From positions 4,340,001 to 4,404,000 of the forward strand of contig NZ_CP137761.1 of assembly GCF_033449965.1 (NCBI RefSeq): a DNA stretch of 64,000 bases, read 5' to 3'. Source of the stretch: Bacillus sp. T3. Lineage in GTDB: Bacteria > Bacillota > Bacilli > Bacillales > Cytobacillaceae. Positions 43,288-52,064 of the stretch are shown here, in pieces (position 1 is the stretch's first letter; every line of letters starts with the position of its first letter). Under the pieces are notes generated by a model. That model saw only the letters and a list, made by a program, of their open reading frames with translations, was not told the origin of the DNA and searched no databases. Position numbers and translations under genes: made by a program.

Positions 43288-43881
43288 ATGGAGAAAATTG
43301 ATTTTTCTAGCGAAGCCGTTACTTCGGAGGCAGAACTTAGGGAACTAATCGGGGTTCCTCATAATTACGTATTGAAAAAGAGCATTTCGATTCTAGATGA
43401 GCATTGTAGAAGATTCATAGAGATGTCTCCGCTGTTGTTCCTTTCTACCTCTAACGCTAACGGGACATGTACGGTTTCTCCTCGAGGGGATTTACCAAGC
43501 GAAATTAATATATTAAATCAAACTCAATTAGTGATTCCTGATCGTCCTGGTAACAAAAGACTTGATTCGTTTGAAAATATATTATCAAATCCACATGTCG
43601 GGCTCGTTTTCCTAATACCTGGGTTAGATGAGGTACTCCGCATTAATGGGAAAGCAACCATCATACAAAATAAAGAAATCCTAGACAAATTAAGTAAAAC
43701 GGGGAAACCTCCATTACTTGGAATTGGGGTAGATGTAGAAGAATGTTTTATCCATTGTTCTCGTGCACTGAAAAAATCAAGAATTTGGAACCCCGACACA
43801 TGGTTGGATAAAGAAGCTCTCCCATCAAGCCTTGACATATTTCATGCTCATTTGAAGATTAGTGGAGTGGAATTGAAGTAA
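43288..43881 (+). CDS. Pyridoxamine 5'-phosphate oxidase-fold flavoprotein (MSMEG_1061-like)
   Basis: A 197-residue split-barrel FMN protein. FLSTSNANGTCTVSPRGDLP and LVIPDRPGNKRLDSFENILSNPHVGLVFLIPG are the pattern of this PPOX subgroup. VEECFIHCSRALKKSRIWNPDTW closes the domain. Cys and His in the last motif are conserved. The reaction is unknown. AGGAG lies upstream. Standing right after Fur-controlled permeases it might reduce iron-siderophore complexes, which is only a suggestion; a terminator separates them. Confidence 0.8.
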   Translation: MEKIDFSSEAVTSEAELRELIGVPHNYVLKKSISILDEHCRRFIEMSPLLFLSTSNANGTCTVSPRGDLPSEINILNQTQLVIPDRPGNKRLDSFENILSNPHVGLVFLIPGLDEVLRINGKATIIQNKEILDKLSKTGKPPLLGIGVDVEECFIHCSRALKKSRIWNPDTWLDKEALPSSLDIFHAHLKISGVELK

Positions 43882-43966
43882 TATTTATTTACTTCACTAT
43901 GGCCTAAAAACAAAAAGACACGCATTCATAGATGGGTGTCTTGATATTGAAGTTAATTTATTTAGC

Positions 43967-44809
43967 CTAAAAATATTTACTGTAAAAATCATGTCTCAGT
44001 TTTCCACTCAGCTGTGCATATATTTTGGTCGTTTCACTCTTCTCATGGCCAAGCAGGCTTTGGATCACTTCAAGTGGTGCACCGTTGTTCATCATATGTG
44101 TAGCATAACTGTGGCGTAACTGATGTGGATGTATACTCTTTTTTATGCCGGCACGGTTCGATATTCGTTTGATAATATATCGTAAGTTATCAATACTCAT
44201 CCGCCTTTTTGGCCTTCTTTCCGTAATAAATAAACAAGACTCTTCATCATCTCGTTCATCTAAATACCTTCTTAACCAAATGGAGCAACGGGTATTAAAG
44301 TATACTTCCCTTTCTTTATCACCCTTTCCATGGACAATGACTGTATTTGTCCAAAAATTAATATCATCGCGATTTAATTTTACAACTTCCCCAATACGGC
44401 AACCAGTTGAATACATAAACTCAAATAGTGCATTTTCCATTGTTGTCTGACATGCTTCTCTCAGATGTTCTATCTCCATGTCTGAAAGGAATTTTGGAAT
44501 TCTTTTTCCCAATTTCGGCTCTTTTAATTTGGCAGCTGGATTATTTGAGATATATCCTTCTTCATGTGTCCATTTGAATATTGACTTAATGCAGCGGACC
44601 CTATGCCCCAAACTAGATCGCTTCAAGTGATTTCCTTCTTGTACAAGATATTCTTTTAGTTTCTCAGTAGTCAATTCACTCATATCCACATCACCGAAGT
44701 ACCGTAATAGGAGGTTATATTGAAAACAATATGTTTTTAATGTAAGGGATGAATATCCTTCTATACTTTTATCTTGTTGATATTTTTTCCAAGCTTCGGA
44801 TAATAACAT
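43967..44809 (-). CDS. Tyrosine recombinase (XerC/D-like), orphan
   Basis: A 280-residue site-specific recombinase. The N-terminal SAM-like domain (LTLKTYCFQYNLLLRYFG) is followed by the catalytic domain with Arg in STGCRIGEV, Lys in VHGKGDKEREV, HxxR in HPHQLRHSYAT, His in LLGHEKSET and the nucleophile Tyr in IYAQLS. All six catalytic positions are present. It lacks phage or transposon neighbours, and no attachment-site duplication was found nearby. It is shorter than most phage integrases and more like stand-alone Xer paralogues of bacilli. Confidence 0.88.
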   Translation of the reverse strand: MLLSEAWKKYQQDKSIEGYSSLTLKTYCFQYNLLLRYFGDVDMSELTTEKLKEYLVQEGNHLKRSSLGHRVRCIKSIFKWTHEEGYISNNPAAKLKEPKLGKRIPKFLSDMEIEHLREACQTTMENALFEFMYSTGCRIGEVVKLNRDDINFWTNTVIVHGKGDKEREVYFNTRCSIWLRRYLDERDDEESCLFITERRPKRRMSIDNLRYIIKRISNRAGIKKSIHPHQLRHSYATHMMNNGAPLEVIQSLLGHEKSETTKIYAQLSGKLRHDFYSKYF

Positions 44810-45056
44810 ATTCTTTCACTCTCCTACTGTATAAATCCATTAATCTAAATTCTATTATGTTCAAGGAGAGTTTATTTCATACGTTGGATATACAAGAATC
44901 GTAGATAATTTATTTTTAAACCTCAAGAAACTTAGTAATAATAATAGAATAGGACCCTTTTCTCAACTTAAGAAGCGCCCTTTTCTTGAGATTAAGTTAG
45001 TGATTACTGTCAATAGCCTATTAAACTAACTCACCCTGTTAGTTCAACAAGAAATT

Positions 45057-45212
45057 TTATTTTTCATCTTCTTTATCAGGTTTTTTTTCTAAAAGTTTAA
45101 TAATTAATTCATTCTGATTAGTTATTTTATGTAAATCTTTTGATATTAGTGGTAAATAGTACATTATAAAGACAGCAACGGCTAAAAGAAATAGTACAGA
45201 AACAAATTGCAA
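45057..45212 (-). CDS. Small single-helix membrane protein (51 aa), TTG start
   Basis: Starts at TTG 45212, nine bases after GAGGAG. One membrane helix (VSVLFLLAVAVFIMYYLPLI), then a charged tail ending KKPDKEDEK. Not recognised. The tail resembles small stress- or toxin-associated membrane peptides, but no partner is seen. The 247 bp on its left, to the recombinase, show nothing else. Confidence 0.55.
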   Translation of the reverse strand: MQFVSVLFLLAVAVFIMYYLPLISKDLHKITNQNELIIKLLEKKPDKEDEK

Positions 45213-45417
45213 TTACCTCATCTCCTCAAAATTATCTTATTAATAAACATTTTTTAATTAACCTAGCCCTTTAGTGAAAAGCTACTGTTCTAATTGAACA
45301 ATCGCTCCTTTGTAAAAGTATAAGGCTTAACAATTTCTATTCCTTACTAACATTAATATTAATTTGAAAACACGAGAGGATTTTAGGGCGTATACACTTA
45401 TTTCGGCACTCAACCTC

Positions 45418-45606
45418 TTATGCACCAGAGGAAGCCATAACAGCTATGCTCCATACAATTAAAACAAATGATATAGTAAGCCAAAATGTGTTCATAGCTG
45501 TAGGTTGGTCTTTTTTTATTTTCTTTAATATTTCTACAAGATTAAGACAAAAAATAATAGCTAAAATTGGCATTAAATAGATACTAATAAAACCAAACAT
45601 TATCAT
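45418..45606 (-). CDS. Small two-helix membrane protein (62 aa)
   Basis: Two hydrophobic helices joined by a basic loop (LKKIKKDQPTAMN). A strong AAGGGGGG site is eight bases upstream of ATG 45606. Not recognised. It lies 205 bp upstream of the other small membrane gene on the same strand, so the two may share a transcript. Confidence 0.65.
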   Translation of the reverse strand: MIMFGFISIYLMPILAIIFCLNLVEILKKIKKDQPTAMNTFWLTISFVLIVWSIAVMASSGA

Positions 45607-45748
45607 TTGTAATCCCCCCTTATCAAAAAGATAGAAATCACATCACCAAAATAACACCGCCTGTATTACATTATATTCCAAAATCTGTGCAGTCACTATA
45701 ATTTTAAATTGAACTAAACTGCTCTATAACCGATTAAAGGGCTAAGAA

Positions 45749-45777
45749 AAATGGACTGCTCAAAAAACAGTCCATTT
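45749..45777. terminator. Hairpin between small membrane gene and bioY
   Basis: AAATGGACTG and CAGTCCATTT form a ten-base perfect stem with A- and T-rich flanks. On the minus strand it lies about 140 bp past the bioY stop. Confidence 0.6.
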
Positions 45778-45918
45778 GTTGAAGTTTCGCGCCCATTAAT
45801 TGCATAAATAATAAAGCTATTTTTGCGCGGATCGGAACCCATTTACGGGAGAACTAAAAGATTATTAGCCTTTCTCTCCGAGCTAGCTGAAGCATAAACT
45901 ACAAATCATTAATATTTT

Positions 45919-46497
45919 TTAGGCTGATTTTATTTGGTCTTTATTTTCTGAAAACAATAACCTAGCAGAAATCAAGCGGTTTCGAACTAAGACACCAATC
46001 CACGAAGCAAGGGCAGCCTTGATTAACCCAACAATGATAAATGGAGTAAATCCTCCTGCAAAAGCAGCTGGCCAAGAAAGCTCGGCAGCAACCTTTAGCC
46101 ACGCAGTGCCAAATGCCAAAGTAACGAGCATTCCAATACTATTAGCAATCACTGCATTCTTGAAGTTGTAGGCTGTTTTTTCCATAAACCATCCGATTAG
46201 AAAGGCAGTTGGAAGGAAGCCAACTAAATAACCTCCAGTAGGTCCGATAAGCTTTGAAACTCCACCTGAAAATTCAGCGAATACTGGTACTCCTGCGGAA
46301 CCAATAATTAAATATAAAATGACCGATAAGGTTCCGTAACGAGAACCTAGGATTGTTGCTGCTAACCCAATAGCAAGGGTTTGTCCTGTAATTGGAACGA
46401 GCGGAAGCGGAATTGTAATTTGGGCCATTACGCCAATGATTGCAGCAAAAAGTGCTGTCACAATCATCATTCTCAATTTAAATTGTTGTTTTGCCAT
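45919..46497 (-). CDS. bioY: BioY biotin transporter (ECF S component)
   Basis: A 192-residue membrane protein with six helices that binds biotin and works alone or with the shared ECF energising module. ITIPLPLVPITGQTLAIGLAATILGSRYGTLSVILYLIIGSAGVPVFAEFSGG and GPTGGYLVGFLPTAFLIGW are diagnostic BioY stretches. GGGGAG precedes the start. A BirA-like operator lies upstream, implying repression when biotin is sufficient. No biotin synthesis genes are nearby, so this is an uptake-only locus. Confidence 0.94.
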   Translation of the reverse strand: MAKQQFKLRMMIVTALFAAIIGVMAQITIPLPLVPITGQTLAIGLAATILGSRYGTLSVILYLIIGSAGVPVFAEFSGGVSKLIGPTGGYLVGFLPTAFLIGWFMEKTAYNFKNAVIANSIGMLVTLAFGTAWLKVAAELSWPAAFAGGFTPFIIVGLIKAALASWIGVLVRNRLISARLLFSENKDQIKSA

Positions 46498-46514
46498 TTG
46501 TTTCTCCCCTTTAA

Positions 46515-46544
46515 GTGTAAACTATTTTAATATTTGGTTAACAA
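46515..46544. promoter_or_regulatory. BirA-like operator upstream of bioY
   Basis: Half-sites GTGTAAACT (46515-46523) and GGTTAACAA (46536-46544) lie 12 bp apart, in the orientation of the Bacillus BirA operator (TTGTTAACC ... GGTTAACAA). The right half is perfect and the left half matches six of nine. A further TTGTCAACC half-site occurs at 46571-46579. Confidence 0.6.
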
Positions 46545-46585
46545 ATAAACTTTATTAATATTTAAAACATTTGTCAACCAAAAAA

Positions 46586-46603
46586 GAGGTGCGATCGCAC
46601 CTC
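46586..46603 (-). terminator. 18-bp perfect palindrome, probable minus-strand terminator
   Basis: GAGGTGCGATCGCACCTC is its own complement; on the minus strand TTTTTTGG follows, so it can end transcripts arriving from the lipoprotein gene before bioY. With no spacer bases the RNA loop must open two or more pairs. Confidence 0.55.
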
Positions 46604-46700
46604 CGATGATTTTATTTCAAAATGTCTGAAAGGGTTTCAAATGAAACATAAAAAGAAATGGCATTCATCCAACTTGTTCACTAAATGACCCAAAAAGTAA

Positions 46701-46727
46701 GAGCACAATTCTTTTGGAATTGCGCCC
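46701..46727 (-). terminator. Hairpin downstream of the lipoprotein gene
   Basis: GGGCGCAATTC pairs with GAATTGTGCTC (one G-T pair and short loop); TTACTTTTT follows on the minus strand, about 130 bp past the stop. Confidence 0.6.
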
Positions 46728-46854
46728 TATAACTGAATAACTAAAGTTGCTCATATACTGTTGAACAAACGGAGCAATTTAAATACAATGTTTCCACAAT
46801 TAATTCGTTTATTGTCAAATCTTCTACTACTTCTATATTATGTTAGACGGAACC

Positions 46855-47502
46855 TCAGTTGACTTCAATCTGTATTAAATTAGTATCAAGGTTTAATCGT
46901 CCTTTTATTTCATCCGTAATATTAAAGAAAATATGTTCCCCTGCTTTAACATTTTTTGTTTTATAACCCTGGGCTGTATTGACAGTGCCATCAGTTCCTG
47001 ACTGTGTCCAAATAGTAGTATTAATATTTAAGATATGATCAATACAGTTCCCTCTAATTTTCCCTTTTTCTAACCATTCACGGGGTAAAAAATCGTAACC
47101 CATACTTTTTTCCGATACAAGAATTTCCACGTCCCCCGCAGGAATCGTAACTTGTCCATTCTTCGGAATTGATAAACCATTAACTTGCAACTCATATATG
47201 AACTGATTTTGGGAAAATTCCAACATTTCTTCATCCGAATAATCATTTATTATTTGTTTAATAATAGTCATTAAATATTGATTTCGCTCATTCATAAACT
47301 CATTTTGCGTTTGCAGCGATTCAATTTCATTTTTATATTCTGAAATACTTTGCTCCAAATTCTTTATATCGATTTCAACTTCATTTTCCGGGCTTTGCGT
47401 TTGTTGTAAGTCATTACCATTTTTGCATCCAATTAATATGGTACTTGTTAATAAGCACAATAATGCTATGATAATAACTTTAGTTTTTCCAATACTCTTC
47501 AT
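46855..47502 (-). CDS. Lipoprotein with coiled-coil, unknown function
   Basis: A 215-residue lipoprotein. The signal peptide ends in lipobox LIGC (Cys 26). Residues 45-90 form a coiled coil (IKNLEQSISEYKNEIESLQTQNEF). The C-terminal 110 residues look like a beta-sandwich (VTIPAGDVEILVSEKS, KAGEHIFFNITDEIKGRLNLDT). I do not recognise the family. A strong ribosome site (GGAGGG) precedes it. It lies downstream of the M56 sensor gene on the same strand, 220 bp away, and might be a target of that system. Confidence 0.75.
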   Translation of the reverse strand: MKSIGKTKVIIIALLCLLTSTILIGCKNGNDLQQTQSPENEVEIDIKNLEQSISEYKNEIESLQTQNEFMNERNQYLMTIIKQIINDYSDEEMLEFSQNQFIYELQVNGLSIPKNGQVTIPAGDVEILVSEKSMGYDFLPREWLEKGKIRGNCIDHILNINTTIWTQSGTDGTVNTAQGYKTKNVKAGEHIFFNITDEIKGRLNLDTNLIQIEVN

Positions 47503-47723
47503 TTACAAGCCCTCCTTCTAACACTAACCTCTAATTATATTTTACTATAATTATCAAAGCTCTTTGTGACGGTTATTGAAGTAATCTGTCTTATTTATTG
47601 ATTAAAAGAAGGAGAAATGGCTGATTAAATGAACAGTCTATTTTATTGCATTTTTTCGTCCTATTGTGGAATATCATTAATAAAAATTTGATTTTTTGTT
47701 AAGCCTGATTTATGTTTCCAAAA

Positions 47724-49333
47724 TCATTTTAATGACGAAATTATTTCTATCAACTCAGCATACGGAATTTTCCCACTAACTTGTATTACTACATCATTTA
47801 TTATCGAGGTAAAAATTAATAAATCTTTATCATCGTTATGAGGAGTAAAATTCCAATCTTGAGTACCAATTTGAACTATTTTTTCATTATATCCTGGAGC
47901 ATGTAAAGGATTCTTCTCGGATGTTTTAACATTCAAGTTGCTTTCCCAAATATGCACTTCACCACTTGAAGTATTGTAAAGTAGGTCCACATTACGTTCT
48001 TTCGTATTTTCTGAAACTGGATTCATAAACGCACTGGTTAAAGACAATTTATTTGTTTGCGGTACAAGAATCTTAAATGGAGCATTTTGTTGAATAGTAT
48101 GTAATCTCTCCTTAACTGTTTCTTGAACAGAAATTACTTTTCTCACCTCAGAGTTTTCCTTAACTATAATGGGCTTATTGGCATTATTTACTGGTTTATT
48201 CTTACTAATTCCAGTCTTTTGAGTTTCATTAGACTGTTCTCCTTTGGTTGCTGCTTCTACTGTAAAATCTTTACCGTTAAGGGATAAAACATCAGTATTT
48301 ATAAATGAAAACATGATTAGTACAATGACCACCGTGAATCCTAATACAGACCACTGATACGATTTATTTTTGAATTGTTTTATCATATGTATTCTCCTCT
48401 TTAAAGCCTGTTTTCCCCGGCCATGTTTACTAAATTTGAAAGCTCATAATATCCCGAGGATTCGTCCAATATTTTAATAATCGTCTGTCCATATTCTACT
48501 TTTTGATTTATACCCACGTAACTAAGAGCAAGTGCATCACAACCGATTTCCTGATCTTGACGCATTCGCCAATATGCATACCACATAATGGGATTAAACC
48601 AGTGAAGAATTAATAGTCCATTCATTAAACAATTCATGATAATGTCTTTTCTTTTTATATGAGCAAGTTCATGATGGAAAATAAACTGCAATTGATTATC
48701 TGTTAATCTCTCTAATTGTTTTTTAGACAACAAGATGCGCGGTTTAGTAACCCCTATAACTGAAGGGCTCGTAAGTTTTCCAGATAAAACTAAGGGAATC
48801 CTCATATTTATTGACATTCTTTTCTTACAATGTTCAAATATCTGTTCTACAATTGGATCAGCAATATGAGGTTGACGTTTAACATATAGTAATACACGTA
48901 TATTTTCAACAACAGTTAATATTCCAAAAAAAAGGATCCCTATTACCCAAATATACATAGAGATTTGAACAAAAGAAACTGCTTGGGATTTTAACTCTGT
49001 CTTTTGCCTTGAAACATTTTTTTCTGGAAAAACTGATTTAACTGAGCTTATGATATATGTAGACTCTTGGTGAGATGGAACGGTCATCGCAATCGTAGAA
49101 GTATGTTTAATTTGAGGTAGAAAATCATGTAATTTGTTTAACCCTTCAGGAAGTGGCGGAAGCATAAGTCTAAATACCAGCGTAAGCCATAGAATATAAT
49201 GCCATCTTGGCGGTAACTTGTCCTGAATGATCGTCTTAATGAGCAGGATAAGTCCCACTAAAACAGTACACACAATAGTTGTATCAATTACCCAATAAAA
49301 AAACTGCTGAAGAAAATGATCAAGGGTACTCAT
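47724..49333 (-). CDS. BlaR1/MecR1-type M56 metallopeptidase sensor, frame broken near 48415
   Basis: Membrane zinc protease that senses an outside signal and leads to removal of the BlaI-type repressor encoded just upstream. Four helices lie in the first 270 residues; the zinc motif is FHHELAHIKRKD. The frame breaks at CCCC 48415-48418: one more base joins NLVNMAGGKQALKRRIHMIKQFKNKSY, the usual M56 continuation, and yields about 536 residues. The outer C-terminal part is not a penicillin-binding domain; its end (IPYAELIEIISSLK) resembles DUF4367. So the ligand is probably not a beta-lactam. Left unrepaired it reads as two genes. Confidence 0.82.
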
Positions 49334-49350
49334 AATCGTGTTCCTTTCAT

Positions 49351-49746
49351 TTATCTATTATCCGAGTTTTTATCAGTCTGATCATCAAGAATCTGTTTTA
49401 ATTCATCAATTTCTTCACGAGTCAGTTTTTCTTCACGTAAAAAATGAACCAATAACGGTTTGAACGCTCCACCATAAAGGCGCTGTAAGAAAGATTTTGT
49501 TTCTACTTGAAGATAATCATCTTGCGAAACAATTGGATAGTAAGCATACACTTTTCCTTTTTCCTGTTGGAAAGCAATAGCCCCTTTCTGGACCAGTCTG
49601 TTTAATAATGTCCGAACTGTCTTTGGGTTCCAATCTGTTTGATCTTCAAGCATTCGCACAACTTCATTTGCTGATAAAGGAGAATTAGTCCATAGGATCT
49701 TCATAACCTCAAATTCAGCTTCTGATATTTTTGGCAGCTCTTTCAT
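49351..49746 (-). CDS. BlaI/MecI-family transcriptional repressor
   Basis: A 131-residue winged-helix repressor. ISEAEFEVMKILWTNSPLSANEVVRML and WNPKTVRTLLNRLVQKGAI are the DNA-binding region; FKPLLVHFLREEKLTREEIDELKQIL is the dimerisation tail. In the family, cleavage in the middle of the protein frees the promoter. GGAGAAGGAT precedes ATG 49746; a longer frame upstream is unsupported. The M56 gene follows after 17 bp, and two dyads lie upstream, so the operon is likely self-repressed. Confidence 0.92.
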   Translation of the reverse strand: MKELPKISEAEFEVMKILWTNSPLSANEVVRMLEDQTDWNPKTVRTLLNRLVQKGAIAFQQEKGKVYAYYPIVSQDDYLQVETKSFLQRLYGGAFKPLLVHFLREEKLTREEIDELKQILDDQTDKNSDNR

Positions 49747-49764
49747 ATCCTTCTCCCTTCTTAA

Positions 49765-49780
49765 GATTACAAGCGTAATC
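49765..49780. promoter_or_regulatory. Dyad 1 upstream of the BlaI-type gene
   Basis: GATTACaagcGTAATC, six-base arms, 18 bp before the start codon. Contains the TACA/GTA elements typical of BlaI/MecI operators, in a degenerate form. Confidence 0.55.
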
Positions 49781-49787
49781 ACAATAT

Positions 49788-49807
49788 GATATTACAATTG
49801 TAATATC
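49788..49807. promoter_or_regulatory. Dyad 2 (20-bp perfect palindrome), probable BlaI operator
   Basis: GATATTACAATTGTAATATC is fully self-complementary and centred on TACAATTGTA, close to the TACA-N-TGTA core bound by BlaI/MecI. Its centre is 25 bp from dyad 1, so two dimers could bind side by side. Confidence 0.65.
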
Positions 49808-50097
49808 AAACTTCAAAGTTGTCTATAACCTCTTTCTATATTTTGTTAAATTCACCAAATCCCATAACTAATTTAACTATAAAGGAATTAAGTAAGAGTC
49901 CTAATATTCTCTTCACCCATTACGATTTTCATTAAATGTGGTATTCAAGAAAATGGCCCGATTGTTGAAAATCTTAATATATGAATATTTTTCTGTTCCT
50001 ATCTTACCAACCACCTTACTAAATTCAAATATTGTAGTTGTCCGTTTGAATCAAACAAGATCTAGATAAATAACCTATTCGGAATCCTAATCAGCAG
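49808..50097. other. 290-bp intergenic region without recognised features
   Basis: AT-rich stretch between the BlaI operator and the end of the cobalamin operon. No small gene with a ribosome site and no strong hairpin seen. Confidence 0.5.
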
Positions 50098-50127
50098 AAA
50101 AAAATGACTCTTCCTTTTAAAGAGTCA
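50098..50127 (-). terminator. Terminator of the cobalamin operon
   Basis: TGACTCTT and AAGAGTCA form the stem; TTTTTTTC follows on the minus strand, 40 bp past the pduX stop. Confidence 0.8.
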
Positions 50128-50166
50128 CGCCCGTTTGATTAGAGTAAAGAGTAGTCACAACAAATA

Positions 50167-51069
50167 TTAAAAAAAGCTCATAGACTGTTCTTCACATAGA
50201 GTTTCTATGGAATTTCCATTTACAAACAAAATTGGTTTTATTCCAACACCTTGTTTTTTCTTTAATTCCAATTCAATATGCTTAATTAACTCTTTAGTTT
50301 TATTTAGATTTGGTTCAACCAAAATCCCTATAACTGTTCCGCTATGTGCACAAACTATTCCTCCACCATATGAATGAGCTAATTGCTCGAATTCAGCGAA
50401 TAAGGGTTTTGGTAGGAATTTTTGATTAATAGTCGCACTAATTGTACTTGCAACACATAATAGTGATAAATCACTATTTTTAATACCTTTTTTCGCTAAC
50501 TCGTATGCCTTCAAAAACATACATTTATCATTTAAACTATAATCCTTTGGAATTTTATTAAAGGCAATGGTATCAACTACACCACCGAAGTCAAAACCGA
50601 TTAAATGATATGGGGGTATTGGTCCAAGATTCTCGATTAATTTTCCATTTAAAAAGTCATAGGCGACTGAATCTGGGTACATAACACCATCCGTTGGCTC
50701 GACCTCGATTGCGATGCAGGATATTAATTCTTCTGAAAGAGTTAAATTAAAACTATCCGCAACAGCTCGCATTGCTGCAACAATATCAGCCGAGCTACTA
50801 GCCAGCCCTTTCCCTACTTTAATATTTGAATTAATAATTAAGGTACCACCAATATCTATCATAAAGTGCTGTAATAGTTTTTCACACGCAGCGATTGCTT
50901 TTGCTTTGTTAGGAGACCCAATTATCTCTGTTGATGAAAAGTTAGGAAAAAATGTAGCTTCACTTTTTAAAGATGGGATTGGTAACGTTATTAAAAATGG
51001 GGATTTATCTAAAACTCCTTGAACTAATTCACCAAATGTTCCATAGCAAATACCCTTCCCAATTTTCAT
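50167..51069 (-). CDS. pduX: PduX-like L-threonine kinase (GHMP family)
   Basis: A 300-residue cytosolic kinase making L-threonine phosphate, the precursor of the aminopropanol linker of cobalamin. The GHMP ATP-binding motif is VGKGLASSSADIVAAMRAV; CYGTFGELVQG at the N-terminus and GGGIVCAHSGTVIGILV are typical of PduX. It is the last gene of the operon, 27 bp after cbiB. Its product feeds CobD, encoded upstream. Confidence 0.88.
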   Translation of the reverse strand: MKIGKGICYGTFGELVQGVLDKSPFLITLPIPSLKSEATFFPNFSSTEIIGSPNKAKAIAACEKLLQHFMIDIGGTLIINSNIKVGKGLASSSADIVAAMRAVADSFNLTLSEELISCIAIEVEPTDGVMYPDSVAYDFLNGKLIENLGPIPPYHLIGFDFGGVVDTIAFNKIPKDYSLNDKCMFLKAYELAKKGIKNSDLSLLCVASTISATINQKFLPKPLFAEFEQLAHSYGGGIVCAHSGTVIGILVEPNLNKTKELIKHIELELKKKQGVGIKPILFVNGNSIETLCEEQSMSFF

Positions 51070-51096
51070 ATTAAAACTCCTAATCTTTCAGCAATC

Positions 51097-52059
51097 TTAT
51101 ACGTAATGTAATACGTAGGTTAATACTAGTAATAGTAAACAAAAAACAAATGATGTCAGGTTCATTATCTGCACAGTTTTTATGATGTCATCTGCTTCAA
51201 TCCGCCTAGTTGCTTCTCCCATTTTCGCACGATGAGAAACAACACCGTTATAATAATTTGTCCCTCCTAGCTGAATTCCTAAACCACCCGCAATCATAGA
51301 TTCAGTTATCCCACTATTTGGACTTGGGTGAAGATGAGCATCTCGAATAAGCATTCTCCACGCATTTTGTATACTTAATCTCTTCATTAGACTTGCAAAT
51401 AATAGCAAAAATGCTGTTAATCGAGCTGGTATATAATTCGCCACATCATCCAGCCGCGCTGAAGCCCAGCCAAGATTTAAGTATTTTTCATTTTTATATC
51501 CAACCATGGAATCTAACGTATTAACGGCCCTGTACGCCATCGCCAGTGGTGCCCCACCGATTAATGCAAAAAATAACGGTGAAATGATAGCATCCACTAT
51601 ATTCTCCGCCACGGTTTCCACCGCACCTCGAGAAATTTCACTCTCATCTAACTTCTCGGTATCTCGTCCAACAATCATTCCCAAGCTACGGCGAGCGGCT
51701 TGAAGATTACCAGTCTTTAAATGCTGATACACTTCCATCCCGGCATCGCCAAGTCCCTTCACGGCTATTGTTGTCGAAATCAACCAAATTTCAAGGGCGA
51801 TCGCGAGCCAATCGTGAACCAATCTAGCTCCATACAGCAATGCCCAAACGACTACATATGAACCTCCGACAATGATGACAGGAAACAGCAGCCCCGCTAT
51901 TTTAAGCGAACTTTCCCTACTCACAAATTTTCGAATCCACTTTTCTAATTGGCTAATGCACCTACCAATCATAACGACGGGATGCAATAAAAACTTCGGA
52001 TCCCCCACCACTCTATCAACTACATAAGCTATAAAAATATAAATCGCTTGAATAAGCAT
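51097..52059 (-). CDS. cbiB: Adenosylcobinamide-phosphate synthase CbiB
   Basis: A 320-residue integral membrane enzyme that joins cobyric acid to aminopropanol phosphate. DRVVGDPKFLLHPVVMIGR at the N-terminus, SRGAVETVAENIVDAIISPLFFALIGGAPLAMAYRAVNTLDSMVGY and HPSPNSGITESMIAGGLGIQLGG are diagnostic. Length normal. It starts five bases after cbiZ. Also called CobD in the aerobic-pathway naming. Confidence 0.94.
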   Translation of the reverse strand: MLIQAIYIFIAYVVDRVVGDPKFLLHPVVMIGRCISQLEKWIRKFVSRESSLKIAGLLFPVIIVGGSYVVVWALLYGARLVHDWLAIALEIWLISTTIAVKGLGDAGMEVYQHLKTGNLQAARRSLGMIVGRDTEKLDESEISRGAVETVAENIVDAIISPLFFALIGGAPLAMAYRAVNTLDSMVGYKNEKYLNLGWASARLDDVANYIPARLTAFLLLFASLMKRLSIQNAWRMLIRDAHLHPSPNSGITESMIAGGLGIQLGGTNYYNGVVSHRAKMGEATRRIEADDIIKTVQIMNLTSFVFCLLLLVLTYVLHYV

Positions 52060-52064
52060 GGCTC

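Noticed and set aside
43900..44900. Attachment sites of an integrated element around the recombinase
   Set aside because: No direct repeat flanking the gene and no tRNA gene nearby were found by eye.
46586..46603. HIP1-type GCGATCGC element
   Set aside because: The octamer lies inside an 18-bp palindrome with T-run, so a terminator is the simpler explanation; it occurs once.
47724..48386. Independent 220-residue secreted-protein gene
   Set aside because: Its start continues the usual M56 sequence (KRRIHMIKQFK) from the gene before it; a missing base in CCCC explains the split better.
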